A stretch of DNA of 32,376 nt from Anaerolineae bacterium (GCA_015485435.1 WFTO01000446.1:1-32376), one strand, 5' to 3'; counted from the stretch's first letter, positions 16,533 to 24,754 are shown. Made by a program: numbers and translations. The notes: a model not told the origin generated them from the letters alone.

Positions 16533-16557
16533 CTAGCCGCACGATAGGTTCTTAGTT

Positions 16558-17478
16558 ATGAACGAAACAACCACTCCTCGCCCCATTGGCGTTACATTTG
16601 TTGCTTTCCTTTATTTAACCCTCGCCATTAGCGCCCTTATCATCGCTGCGAGATATGTCCTTTTTCCCAGCGGGAATGAGGACATGATCCTACTATTTAC
16701 GCGCCTGAAAATACCGATTACATTTTTAAATTTACTCGCTGTTCCTCCTCTGATTACGGCTGGGATCGCCACCCTGTTATTCAGGGGGCTTTGGCAACAG
16801 CGCGTTTGGGGCTGGTCGGCCACCATTTTCTTTAGCTTTTTAGGCATGTTGGCCTCATTGCTGGCCATCGCCTTCTTTGTGGCGTTCTATTTTAATACAT
16901 CTACGACAATGGGCGCCGCGACGGGCGCGTTCATCCTGTTTGCCTGGATATTTGTTTATTTTTTAAAAGTCCCGCCCCAGCCTCAACCGAGTCCTGCTTC
17001 CGCCGGGCCAGTTGTGCGACCAGCTTCGGGCAGCCAGGCTCCTCCTGCACGCCCAGAGCCCTTATCTGCCCCCTTACCCTCCCAGGGTGTGCATTATGAA
17101 ACCATCCATAATGCGCCAACCGTCGCCTTAGAGACCGAGCAAGGCGAAGAAACGTTGCTTGTAGCCGCCTCACCCATCGCCTGTTTGGTCGCAACGCAAG
17201 GCACGGAAGCGGGAAAAGTATACGAAATTTGTCGCGAAGATGTCCTGATCGGACGGCATCCAACATTGGCTGATGTGCTGCTGACCGACCCAACGGTCAG
17301 CGCCCAACATGCACGACTGCACTACCAGGATGGCGTTTTTTGGTTGATCGATCTCGAGAGCACCAACGGTACATTTATCAACGACCATCGCATCCACAAA
17401 GCGATCGTACAAGATCAAGACAAAATCCGTTTGGGATCCACCACCCTGATCTTTACCCAACGCTGCTCTGACGACTAA
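16558..17478 (+). CDS. Four-helix membrane protein with C-terminal FHA domain
   Basis: This 306-residue protein has four hydrophobic segments in its first half (about 10-33, 52-75, 84-110 and 118-136). A Pro/Ala-rich linker (138-175) follows, then a forkhead-associated domain (about 205-300). FHA domains bind phosphothreonine peptides. The binding residues are present: Gly-Arg at 232-233, Ser248 and His251 in VSAQHARLH, and Asn270-Gly271-Thr272. The FHA domain would lie in the cytoplasm, tethering a phosphoprotein partner to the membrane. It is the first of three neighbouring FHA genes and has a good promoter. No Ser/Thr kinase or phosphatase lies in the window. Partner and process are unknown. 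Confidence 0.85.
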   Translation: MNETTTPRPIGVTFVAFLYLTLAISALIIAARYVLFPSGNEDMILLFTRLKIPITFLNLLAVPPLITAGIATLLFRGLWQQRVWGWSATIFFSFLGMLASLLAIAFFVAFYFNTSTTMGAATGAFILFAWIFVYFLKVPPQPQPSPASAGPVVRPASGSQAPPARPEPLSAPLPSQGVHYETIHNAPTVALETEQGEETLLVAASPIACLVATQGTEAGKVYEICREDVLIGRHPTLADVLLTDPTVSAQHARLHYQDGVFWLIDLESTNGTFINDHRIHKAIVQDQDKIRLGSTTLIFTQRCSDD

Positions 17479-17696
17479 ACCATCTTCTGCGTCCCACTCA
17501 ACGACGCCCGCGCTTGTGGCGCTCCCTTGCTCAATCCCCTTACCGATCAACGGATGTCCCATCGTCATCCTCCTCGCCCCAAGTTTATCACGACGATCCT
17601 GGACAATCTGCAGCAGCATCCAGGTCTCAAACCCAACTTTCCTGATCGGGCCTCTCTTCACCTTGCCTACGCCACAATTACCCCCCCTGACACCTT

Positions 17697-18095
17697 ATGA
17701 AAACCCTAGACCCCACTCAAGACCCCTCCCTCATCGATGCCGTTAAACCAACAGGCTCACCATCCACCATCCTTCTTACCGATGAATCTCCAACTTTGAC
17801 TTGGCTGGTTGTCTTAAATGGCCCCCGTCGAGGCAAACTCTATCGCATCAAAAAAAGCGGGCTTACCATAGGCCGAGCCGAAGACAATGACATCATCCTG
17901 GAAGATGAAACCGTGTCGAGACATCACGCCCGTCTGCTGGTGGAATCGGGAATTGGACGAGTACAGGTTTACATCCAGGATCTGGCCAGTGTCAATGGCG
18001 TCTTCGTCAACGACGAACGCGTGGTTCGCAAATTATTGGAAGACGAAGACCGCATCACCATCGGCGCCACCATCTTCGCCTTCAAACACCTTTAA
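17697..18095 (+). CDS. Small cytoplasmic FHA domain protein
   Basis: This 132-residue protein is almost only an FHA domain (about 36-130) after a flexible N-terminus. The phosphothreonine-binding residues are present: Gly59-Arg60, SRHH (74-77), and Asn100-Gly101. It resembles the FHA domain of the third protein more than the first: both begin with a V-LNGP stretch, and both read NGVFVN where the first has NGTFIN. It has no membrane segment. No Shine-Dalgarno sequence is visible before the ATG. It follows the first FHA gene by 218 nt, a gap in which I see no gene. It probably acts as a soluble phospho-reader or a kinase substrate of the same pathway, by inference from the neighbours. Confidence 0.85.
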   Translation: MKTLDPTQDPSLIDAVKPTGSPSTILLTDESPTLTWLVVLNGPRRGKLYRIKKSGLTIGRAEDNDIILEDETVSRHHARLLVESGIGRVQVYIQDLASVNGVFVNDERVVRKLLEDEDRITIGATIFAFKHL

Positions 18096-18145
18096 CTGGC
18101 GTCTCAAACCGGCTTGAAGCCAGCCATTTCATCGATCTCCCGATT

Positions 18146-19027
18146 ATGATATTTTCAACCGACCCAATCAGCATTATCAGCGGATGGTATAGCTGGGGGG
18201 TGGCCATTGCGTTTGCAGTCACCTTTGTGACCACGCTATGGATCTTTTTTGATTCCCAGAGCAATGGCTATCTCGCCTCTTTATGGCGCTGGTTGTCGCT
18301 GCTCATGGCCATGATCGTCATTCCCAGCGTCATTTTAAGCTTTTCACCGCATTTAGCACTGGGATTGCCCACGCGGCTTATCAACGTGCTTGCGGTTGCA
18401 GGCATTGTCGCAACGTTGATTTCACTCATCAGCTTGTTGCTTTATGGTTTGGGCGTCGGCGTGATCTACCCAGAGGACGACGAAGAGACGGCGGGGGATC
18501 AGGCCGAAGGGACGCCCTTTGCGGCTACCGTTAACCCGGAACAACCAGCCATCAAGGCGACGGTAACGCCGCCTCATGGGGTACAACCCGCCATAACCAC
18601 CAAAGAACAAACGCCGCAACGCATTACCCCTACAGCCAGCGACACCATACGCATCAAAAATGCCCTCGATAACGAACTTCCGCTGGCATGGATTGTCATC
18701 CTCAATGGTCCTTTTGCGGGCAACGAATTTCGATTGCATCGAATTACCGATATCGGACGCGAGCCAGACCATAATGACGTGGTGGTGGATGACCGCACGA
18801 TATCTCGACAACATGCGCGGATTCGTTATGAAAAGGGCGCCTTTGTAATCTATGATTTGGCCAGCGCCAACGGCGTTTTTGTGAATGGAGAGCGGGTGCA
18901 ACGTCGAGTTTTGACCCATGGCGATCGCATTAAACTTGGCCAGGTCATGTTTGGTGTGGTCATGGTGCAAGAGGATATGGAGCCCAATCCGGGGCAGGCA
19001 GAGTCAGGCGATTCATTTTCTGTTTGA
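18146..19027 (+). CDS. Membrane protein with C-terminal FHA domain
   Basis: This is a 293-residue protein. Three hydrophobic segments lie in the N-terminal 105 residues (about 15-34, 48-68 and 78-105). An acidic and Pro/Thr-rich linker (108-170) follows, then an FHA domain (about 180-275). Key FHA residues are present: Gly204-Arg205, SRQH (220-223) and Asn242-Gly243. The layout repeats that of the first FHA protein but with different membrane segments, so the two arose by domain shuffling or have diverged. The threonine-rich linker would be a plausible kinase target (inference). The Nudix gene follows 7 to 10 nt downstream, suggesting one transcript. Confidence 0.85.
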   Translation: MIFSTDPISIISGWYSWGVAIAFAVTFVTTLWIFFDSQSNGYLASLWRWLSLLMAMIVIPSVILSFSPHLALGLPTRLINVLAVAGIVATLISLISLLLYGLGVGVIYPEDDEETAGDQAEGTPFAATVNPEQPAIKATVTPPHGVQPAITTKEQTPQRITPTASDTIRIKNALDNELPLAWIVILNGPFAGNEFRLHRITDIGREPDHNDVVVDDRTISRQHARIRYEKGAFVIYDLASANGVFVNGERVQRRVLTHGDRIKLGQVMFGVVMVQEDMEPNPGQAESGDSFSV

Positions 19028-19037
19028 AGAGAGGATG

Positions 19038-19511
19038 ATGTCCGGGAAGAAAATCAAACGATACAGAGCAGCCGGCGGCGTGGTTATCGACGATCGGTTA
19101 CGCGTTTTGCTGTTAACACGTAGCGTTCCGCGTGAGAGCACGCCATCGTTGGAGATTCGACTGCCGAAGGGACATATCGAAGATGGTGAAGCAGCAGAGG
19201 AGGCCGCGTTGCGGGAAGTGTGTGAAGAGAGCGGCTATTGTCAGCTGGCCATCCTTGCCGACCTGGGAGAGCTGGTCAATGAATTCGATTTTCGCGAGAA
19301 ACATATTATCCGCAATGAACGTTATTTTTTGATGAAGCTGCTGAAACCCGATCACCAACCGTCTTTCTTTCCACATCCTCATTCCGAGGAGGCGCTTTTC
19401 CGCCCTCTGTGGGCCGCCTCTCCTGAGGAAGCCATATCTTTATTGACCTTTGAATCGGAAAAGGCCTTTGTTCGCCGAGCGATGGCCTGGTTAGAGACGC
19501 ATCAGCTCTGA
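19038..19511 (+). CDS. Nudix hydrolase
   Basis: This is a small hydrolase of nucleoside diphosphates linked to another moiety, about 157 residues. The Nudix box is complete: GHIEDGE, seven residues, then REVCEESGY fits Gx5Ex7REUxEExGU. It spans about residues 45-67, after RAAGGVVIDD, which is the usual first strand. The tail (LWAASPEEAISLLTFES) is typical of the MutT/diadenosine polyphosphate hydrolase branch, but the substrate cannot be assigned. Two adjacent ATG codons (19035, 19038) follow GAGAGG. The second gives slightly better spacing, though either is possible. The frame is open further upstream inside the FHA gene, without domain content. It sits between the FHA genes and the GT4 gene. 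Confidence 0.93.
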   Translation: MSGKKIKRYRAAGGVVIDDRLRVLLLTRSVPRESTPSLEIRLPKGHIEDGEAAEEAALREVCEESGYCQLAILADLGELVNEFDFREKHIIRNERYFLMKLLKPDHQPSFFPHPHSEEALFRPLWAASPEEAISLLTFESEKAFVRRAMAWLETHQL

Positions 19512-19594
19512 GATCAGGCATAGTTCCTCTTCGGCTTTCGTTCAGAACTCAACCACACTCTATCTTGTCAAGCCGCTGACTTTTCAGTTCCCCA

Positions 19595-20827
19595 ATGCCT
19601 GCACGTATTCTCTATATCGATCTGGCGCCCTATCCGGGCGGATCCATCATCAGTCTGGCGCAGTTGGTGGCAGGGTTGGATCGAGCGCAATGGCGGCCTA
19701 TGGTTGTGCTTTCACAACAAAATCCGTTTTCTGGCTTTGCCGAAATGGGTATCGATGTAGTTTATGTCCCTACGCCGCAGTGGGAGCGATTGGCAAAAGT
19801 GCGATCAGGGCCTTCCTCGTCGGTGGCCTCTGGTGGGCATCCAGACCCGGCGTTCAAACGGACCGTTTTATGGCGCATTGGTGGAGAAATGCGTCGCTGG
19901 GGGCGTGATATCCTCCCGGTTGTCCGCGCGTTGCAGCCTATCATCAATGCTTTTCAACCTCACCTGATCCACCTAAACGATGCACTGCCGTTGGTTCGAC
20001 ATGGCATTCTCGCTGCCAAACTTACGCGTACGCCGGTCATCAATCACAGCAGGTCCTTTGTGCTTCCACATCAGCTGGATCGTCGATGGCTGCTTCCTTC
20101 ACTCCGGGGGATGATCTTTATCTCCAACGCCGTGGCTCGGGCCCAACTGCAGGATGTTTCCTCTCCGCCGCCTTCACGCGTCATTCCCAACCCGGTCAAT
20201 CTTGATTTATTCCAGCGGCGGGATGCATCGCATGTCTTCAGACGAGAGATTGGCCTTCCCGACGACGCGCCTGTTATTGCCATGGTCGGAAGGATTGTGC
20301 CCTGGAAGGGCCAACATGTTTTTATCGAGGCGTTTGCGCGTCTCCTTCCCCAGGTTCCCGGCGCCCATGCTGTCATCATCGGCGACACTGATACTATGCT
20401 TGGTCAACAGTACAAGGAGACGTTGATGACTCGCAGTCATGAATTGCATGTGCAACAACATCTTCATTGGCTTGGTCATCGCGCCGATGTCCCTAATATT
20501 CTCAAGGAATGTGACTTGTTGGTCCATTGTTCTGTCGAGCCAGAGCCGTTCGGGCGCGTGATTATCGAGGGAATGGCTGCTGGCACGCCTGTCATCGGCA
20601 GTCGGGCTGGCGGCGTGCCAGAGATCATTCAGCATGAAGTCAATGGCCTGTTGACGCCACCGGGCGATGTGGCTGCTCTCAGCACCGCTATGCTGCGCTT
20701 ACTTACGGATCAGACATTACGAGCACGCGTTATTGCCCATGGTCAGCGCGCCGTGAAGCAACGATATACCGTCGAAAAACATGTCCAGGCTGTCACTGAA
20801 TTTTATCGGGAGTTGGGCATCTCTTAA
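19595..20827 (+). CDS. Glycosyltransferase family 4 (GT-B fold)
   Basis: This is a cytoplasmic retaining glycosyltransferase using a nucleotide sugar, 410 residues, the standard GT4 length. The N-terminal domain starts with YIDLAPYPGGS, a variant of the glycine-rich acceptor loop. The C-terminal donor domain carries VGRIVPWKGQ (phosphate binding) and EPEPFGRVIIEGMAAGTPVI (the E-x7-E motif), then GGVPEII. The sugar and acceptor are unknown; cell-envelope polysaccharide or glycolipid are likely. Its stop codon lies only 3 nt from the stop codon of the MBOAT gene on the other strand. A glycan made by this enzyme could be the acceptor for the acyl group moved by that system, but this is only positional inference. 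No clear Shine-Dalgarno sequence precedes the ATG. Confidence 0.93.
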   Translation: MPARILYIDLAPYPGGSIISLAQLVAGLDRAQWRPMVVLSQQNPFSGFAEMGIDVVYVPTPQWERLAKVRSGPSSSVASGGHPDPAFKRTVLWRIGGEMRRWGRDILPVVRALQPIINAFQPHLIHLNDALPLVRHGILAAKLTRTPVINHSRSFVLPHQLDRRWLLPSLRGMIFISNAVARAQLQDVSSPPPSRVIPNPVNLDLFQRRDASHVFRREIGLPDDAPVIAMVGRIVPWKGQHVFIEAFARLLPQVPGAHAVIIGDTDTMLGQQYKETLMTRSHELHVQQHLHWLGHRADVPNILKECDLLVHCSVEPEPFGRVIIEGMAAGTPVIGSRAGGVPEIIQHEVNGLLTPPGDVAALSTAMLRLLTDQTLRARVIAHGQRAVKQRYTVEKHVQAVTEFYRELGIS

Positions 20828-20830
20828 GAG

Positions 20831-22297
20831 TTACCATCCTATGCCAAAAAGATGCAGAAAGGTGCGAACAGCCAGCGCGGGATCGGGCAACAAAAACCAC
20901 ACCCATCCTAATGTCACGAATTGAAAGGTGATAAACCAAGATAGAAGGGTCCACGCCCACCTTTTTCCTGGGGTTTTGGCCAACGTACGATACCATTTTC
21001 GGGTGCGATCACTCCAAAGTTTATGAACAAATAACCCGAAGCCATGCCATGCCCCCCATATGAAAAAAGCCCAGGTAATTCCATGCCAGAGTCCGATGGC
21101 GACCATGGTTGCCATGAGCCCGATAAAGAGGATGAGGGTTGGGGAAGGACGCGGTTTTCGACGGAGCAAAGACCGTGTTAGGGGAGAAAATAAATAAAAA
21201 CGCACCCAATCGCTTAACGTGATATGCCATCGTTGCCAAAACGAAGTGATGTTGGTGCTTAAATAAGGGCGACGGAAATTTTCCGGTAAACGAATACCCA
21301 GTAGGAGTCCAATGCCGATGGCGATGTCGGTGTAACCAGCAAAATCAAAGTACAGACGAAAGGCGTAGCCATATAAAAGCGCCCATAATGCCACAGGATT
21401 TTGGGTCTGTTCGGCCAGGGTGGGGGTTAGCGCCATGCCCAAAGCCAGGGTGTCGGCGATTACGAACTTCTTAAACATTCCCACCAGAATACGAGCGCCG
21501 CCCTCGCTTAATCGGGCCGCATCCCATCCGAGTATCCCTGGCAGATCCTTCCAATCTTTGTCGAACCGCTCCGCCCGATCAATGGGCCCAGCGATGAATG
21601 CGGGGAAGAAAATCACATACGTTACATATTCGGCCAGACCCAATTCTGGCAGCAACCCGGTTTGCCTGTCGCGCAGGGTATGGATGAGTCGAAAGCTGAC
21701 ATAGGAAAAGCCAAGCCAACGTAAATCTGCCACAGACGCCAACGTTGGGTTTTGCCCCACCAGGCTTCGCCACCAACGCGCCAGCGCCTCGCTCAAAGCG
21801 GGCGTCTTCAACACTACGAAAAGACTGAGGAGAAAAAACAGTACGCTTAGCAACGCAATCTTGCCTTTTCCCCGGCGTAATAGAGCCGCCATTATCATCA
21901 GAACCAATGCCGAGGTGCCCAGCAAAAGCAACCAAAGTGCAGGCCCTGGAGGACGCGAAGGCGTCAAACGCCATTCGATGGCAAGAAACCGATTCATGCC
22001 CATTAGCAGAGCCAGACCCACGATCACACCCAACGCCAGCCAATCATCACCTCGTACAGGTTGCAATCCCTTTTCATCTCGAGTCCGGGTCACCCACCAT
22101 CCCAAAACCGTTAACATTAACGTCAACGACGGTAGGACAAAATCAGCATAGCGTAATGGCAACCAGGGTTGCAGCCAATATACCGCCAGCACACTCCCAC
22201 CTAACAACAACCATTGTCGAAGCTTCCCTCGCGCCAGACCGGCATAAAGCAAGGAAAAAATTACAAAAACAAGGATGGTTTCCAGCCCAAGCCCCAT
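20831..22297 (-). CDS. MBOAT-family O-acyltransferase (AlgI/DltB-like)
   Basis: This polytopic membrane enzyme passes acyl groups from a cytoplasmic thioester to the outer face, for esterification of envelope polymers. It is 488 residues with 10 or more hydrophobic segments. Family motifs include FFPAFIAGPIDRAERF, YFDFAGYTDIAIGIG, FWQRWHITLSDWVRFYLF and GLWHGITWAFFIWGAWHG with the presumed catalytic His. An N-terminal region of about 170 residues precedes the core. The C-terminus ends LFGIGW and lacks the terminal aromatic-x-Tyr-x-x-aromatic tail found fused to some MBOATs. A separate 38-aa gene 62 nt upstream ends in exactly such a tail. No DltD- or AlgJ-like partner lies in the window. GAGG lies about 12 nt before the ATG. 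Confidence 0.93.
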   Translation of the reverse strand: MGLGLETILVFVIFSLLYAGLARGKLRQWLLLGGSVLAVYWLQPWLPLRYADFVLPSLTLMLTVLGWWVTRTRDEKGLQPVRGDDWLALGVIVGLALLMGMNRFLAIEWRLTPSRPPGPALWLLLLGTSALVLMIMAALLRRGKGKIALLSVLFFLLSLFVVLKTPALSEALARWWRSLVGQNPTLASVADLRWLGFSYVSFRLIHTLRDRQTGLLPELGLAEYVTYVIFFPAFIAGPIDRAERFDKDWKDLPGILGWDAARLSEGGARILVGMFKKFVIADTLALGMALTPTLAEQTQNPVALWALLYGYAFRLYFDFAGYTDIAIGIGLLLGIRLPENFRRPYLSTNITSFWQRWHITLSDWVRFYLFSPLTRSLLRRKPRPSPTLILFIGLMATMVAIGLWHGITWAFFIWGAWHGFGLFVHKLWSDRTRKWYRTLAKTPGKRWAWTLLSWFITFQFVTLGWVWFLLPDPALAVRTFLHLFGIGW

Positions 22298-22359
22298 AAT
22301 TTACAAACGCCTCAAAAGATAAGCTGCTGCTTTGAAATTCGTCATAGGCACTGCAGCGA

Positions 22360-22476
22360 TCAGAAACCCTGATACATCCATTGTGGGGATGTGTCGGTGG
22401 TAGCAACGATCAGCCCCAAAATCATGAGGGCCAAAAGCAAAGCCAAGACATTTTCATTAGACCACAAACGATGCAT
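22360..22476 (-). CDS. DltX-like single-pass microprotein with C-terminal acyl-shuttle motif
   Basis: A 38-codon ORF starts with ATG at 22476. GGAGG lies 7 nt upstream and the TGA is at 22362-22360. The peptide begins MHRLWSNEN, has one hydrophobic helix (about 10-26, ending LGLIVATT), and closes with TDTSPQWMYQGF. Positive charge lies only before the helix, so the C-terminus should face outward. The last six residues (W-x-Y-x-x-F) match the aromatic-x-Tyr-x-x-aromatic hexapeptide of DltX. As I recall the published work on the Dlt pathway, the MBOAT loads its acyl group onto that Tyr. The gene sits 30 nt after a lipoprotein gene and 62 nt before the MBOAT gene on the same strand. It is too short for usual gene callers. 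Function is inferred from motif, topology and position. Confidence 0.75.
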   Translation of the reverse strand: MHRLWSNENVLALLLALMILGLIVATTDTSPQWMYQGF

Positions 22477-22506
22477 GAATAGACCTCCAGGGCTGAATAA
22501 CGCCAA

Positions 22507-22884
22507 TTATGGTACAGCGGTTTCGCCGCACCATTTCCACTCGCCATCCTCTTGCACAACACGATACGCAGTCAAAGGGAATTCGGTCTCTTCTGTGCCA
22601 TACAAGGCGACAATCTTCCCCTGGCATTGAACGACATCAGAATCATCCACGCGCGCACATTCCATCCCCTCAATATGTGCACCAGAAACACTAGTAAACG
22701 CATGAATCTCCTGAAAGGCGTTGGCTTCCATCTCCGAACAAAGCAAACTGCGAATTACCTGTTCATCGCCAGCCACTTTTGCCGAGAGATAATCCTCCAC
22801 CACCTTTGCTGGATCACTTTGAGCGCCACAAGCTGCCAAGATCAATGCGAAGGCCAAAACAAAGAGCAATGCGTTTTTCATCAT
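22507..22884 (-). CDS. Small secreted lipoprotein, unknown function
   Basis: This is a 125-residue protein with a lipoprotein signal peptide: MMKN, a hydrophobic stretch, then LAAC with Cys19 as the lipidated residue. The mature part begins GAQSDPAKVVEDYLSAKVAGD, which resembles the helical start of DUF4878/NTF2-like lipoproteins. Four more Cys (in LLCSE, GMECA, VVQCQ and KWCGE) could form two disulphides. It would sit on the outer face of the membrane. Two ATGs stand in tandem and no Shine-Dalgarno sequence is visible. It follows the DUF4013 gene by 32 nt and precedes the microprotein gene by 30 nt, so a link to the acylation genes is possible but not shown. Confidence 0.82.
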   Translation of the reverse strand: MMKNALLFVLAFALILAACGAQSDPAKVVEDYLSAKVAGDEQVIRSLLCSEMEANAFQEIHAFTSVSGAHIEGMECARVDDSDVVQCQGKIVALYGTEETEFPLTAYRVVQEDGEWKWCGETAVP

Positions 22885-22916
22885 ATCAGAAAACCATCGA
22901 GTGGAATGAAAGATCG

Positions 22917-23618
22917 CTATGCAGCCGCTTCGTCTGCATCTAAAGGAAATGCCAACCGGGCGAGCTGGCCATAAAGATGACCACGGACCAACATAACCCA
23001 GAAGGACGTAAAAGCCAAGCCAACAATCAGCATTAACAGGCCCACAAGGTTCGCAATATATTGGATGCCGTAAAGAATAAGCAGGATGATAAACACATCA
23101 GCGAGATGCGCCTTGGTTAAGCGAAAAATAGCGCCAAAATCGAATCCGGAAAGAAACTCGCGACGGATTGTCAAATTGATGGTAATCGCTGGATGTAAGA
23201 ACATATAGAACAACATATACAAAAACATAAAACATCCGAAGCCTATCGTCGATAATCCCGAAGCGATTACCAATGCGTCGGATTCAGGATAAATACCGGA
23301 GAGAATCGAGAAAAACAATATGGGTGTCAGCATGACAAACCAGGGTATCTGCCAGATAAATTGCACGACCAGCAATTTGGTTCCATCTGTCAACAGATCA
23401 CTCCAGTTCTCCCATGCAGGCAATTCCGTTTCAGGGTCCAAGCGCACAGCGCGAATAAGCTGCATCATATACCCTGCCAGCATAGCAAAAGCCACAAAGG
23501 GTCCGATAATCGTCCAAAAGAAAAATAACCCAGCCAAAATAATCAACCCGCCGATCAGAATTGTCTTGATCCAATGATCATCCTGGAATACAAAGGAAAT
23601 CGATTTACCGTAATCCAT
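22917..23618 (-). CDS. DUF4013 membrane protein
   Basis: This is a 233-residue integral membrane protein with about five hydrophobic segments. The N-terminus MDYGKSISFVFQDDHWIKTI followed by a helix matches the DUF4013 family, common in Chloroflexota and archaea. The inner part, with FLHPAITINLTIRREFLSGFDFG, is also family-like. No catalytic residues are evident and no function is known. AAGGAGG lies 6 nt before the ATG. An extended -10 element (TGCTATAAT) about 110 nt upstream may start transcription here. It leads the run DUF4013, lipoprotein, microprotein, MBOAT. Confidence 0.85.
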   Translation of the reverse strand: MDYGKSISFVFQDDHWIKTILIGGLIILAGLFFFWTIIGPFVAFAMLAGYMMQLIRAVRLDPETELPAWENWSDLLTDGTKLLVVQFIWQIPWFVMLTPILFFSILSGIYPESDALVIASGLSTIGFGCFMFLYMLFYMFLHPAITINLTIRREFLSGFDFGAIFRLTKAHLADVFIILLILYGIQYIANLVGLLMLIVGLAFTSFWVMLVRGHLYGQLARLAFPLDADEAAA

Positions 23619-23727
23619 GATAGCCTCCTTGTAGTGATGACAGGAAAGCGCTTTTCAACGTAACCTCTGACCTTTTATTCTCATCAGAAGTGCGGAATTC
23701 CACAAACCTGACAAGCAACATTTTGGC

Positions 23728-23736
23728 ATTATAGCA
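23728..23736 (-). promoter_or_regulatory. Extended -10 promoter element upstream of the DUF4013 gene
   Basis: TGCTATAAT (minus strand, 23736-23728) is an extended -10 box with consensus hexamer. No good -35 box stands 17 nt upstream, as is usual for this class. Confidence 0.5.
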
Positions 23737-23761
23737 CGAATCAAATTGAAGTAAGAGATGT

Positions 23762-24589
23762 TCATCGTTGTAGAAAGAGATCGCCCCACCGCGCTTCCAT
23801 CCACGAGCGGAATATGTTGACTGAAAAAACCAGCAGAAGGGCAAAAGCCAAACCCGGCACAAAGAAAAGCGCAAAATCTTTTGCTCCGTCAGCTTGATTT
23901 TCCACTCCAAAAGCGAGAACAACCAGCAGTATCCCCACCAGGCTGAGCAACAAGATTACGCCAACAGAAGAGAGCAAAGCCAAGGGATAAAACAAAGGAG
24001 GCCAGCGACTATGCACTGCAAAAGCCACCAAAGCAGCGAGTAAGATAATGGCTCCTAAATCTCGCCAGCCTCGCAACACCGGTCTTGGATCTGGCTGACG
24101 CCAGAACACCTGATTGAAGAAAGGCAAAAAGAGCATGCTGACCGCGATTCCCTGGCATAATCCGGTAATCAGTCTCAATAAATTCGTAGGTTGATAGAGA
24201 AAGGGCGTTCCGGTAATCAGATAGATGTAAGAATTCACGCCATCGAAAGCCCATACCGACAAAAAGAGAAGCAAGACCGCGAGAAGCCCGCGAGAGGGGG
24301 GCGATGATGCCCGAATGCGCCCCCAAACCAATGCCATGAAAAACCCAGCCAATACGCCAAGATATTGGCCAGAACAGCGAGCACACAAGGGCATAGCCAG
24401 CTCCCCAAACAGATATGTGCGCACCGTAATTTGATGGCATACGGCATAGCCAACGGAATCTGCAAAGGCCAACAAACCATGACGCAAGCCAAATCCTCCC
24501 CCAACAATCACCACCAAACCGGATCCGATTAACAACCAGCGGGGGAGAAGCGATCGTCCTGAAGATTGTTGGCTCATAAATGCAAGCAT
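23762..24589 (-). CDS. DUF2085 membrane protein
   Basis: This is an integral membrane protein of about 275 residues with seven or so hydrophobic helices. The DUF2085 signature is clear: VCHQITVRTYLFGE followed by LAMPLCARCSGQYLG. The conserved Cys-His and CxRC-type Cys suggest metal or redox binding. The function of the family is unknown. Two starts are possible, 24589 (MLAFMSQQ) and 24577 (MSQQ). The first lies 7 nt after a GATAAC box, which would give a leaderless transcript. The frame is open to 24649 without support. It is divergent from the def gene, and the shared region holds promoters for both. Confidence 0.85.
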   Translation of the reverse strand: MLAFMSQQSSGRSLLPRWLLIGSGLVVIVGGGFGLRHGLLAFADSVGYAVCHQITVRTYLFGELAMPLCARCSGQYLGVLAGFFMALVWGRIRASSPPSRGLLAVLLLFLSVWAFDGVNSYIYLITGTPFLYQPTNLLRLITGLCQGIAVSMLFLPFFNQVFWRQPDPRPVLRGWRDLGAIILLAALVAFAVHSRWPPLFYPLALLSSVGVILLLSLVGILLVVLAFGVENQADGAKDFALFFVPGLAFALLLVFSVNIFRSWMEARWGDLFLQR

Positions 24590-24596
24590 AGCAGAG

Positions 24597-24625
24597 GTTA
24601 TCCTAAACTCACAAAACTTTGTTAT
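24597..24625 (-). promoter_or_regulatory. Possible leaderless promoter of the DUF2085 gene
   Basis: Minus strand: ATAACA (24625-24620), 17-nt spacer and GATAAC (24602-24597), then 7 nt to the ATG at 24589. Both boxes are imperfect. On the plus strand a TATAAT (24623-24628) overlaps the -35 box and could serve def. Confidence 0.3.
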
Positions 24626-24754
24626 AATTGAAAACTTCATTCTGGCCAAGGGATAAATGGTATCCTTTCCATTTGTTCGTCGCCGTCAGCTCATTGTTTA
24701 ATCATCTCACTCCCAAATTGCTTAAAAAATAACTCCTACTTGAAAGATAAGCCT

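Larger units (their letters stand above)
16086..16557. other. Intergenic region of 472 nt with palindromes and one promoter
   Basis: No gene here can be supported. A plus-strand frame (GTG at 16128 to 16457, 109 codons) has no ribosome binding site and no recognisable domain, and it runs through the palindromic repeat. It could be a decayed gene. The region holds two related 15-nt units (16300-16314 and 16406-16420, 13 of 15 identical), the second within a hairpin. The promoter of the first FHA gene lies at its right end. Confidence 0.5.

Noticed and set aside
22143-22406. 87-aa minus-strand ORF upstream of and overlapping the MBOAT start
   Set aside because: It is out of frame with the MBOAT, lacks a ribosome binding site, and its composition is unlike a protein. 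It overlaps the microprotein in another frame.
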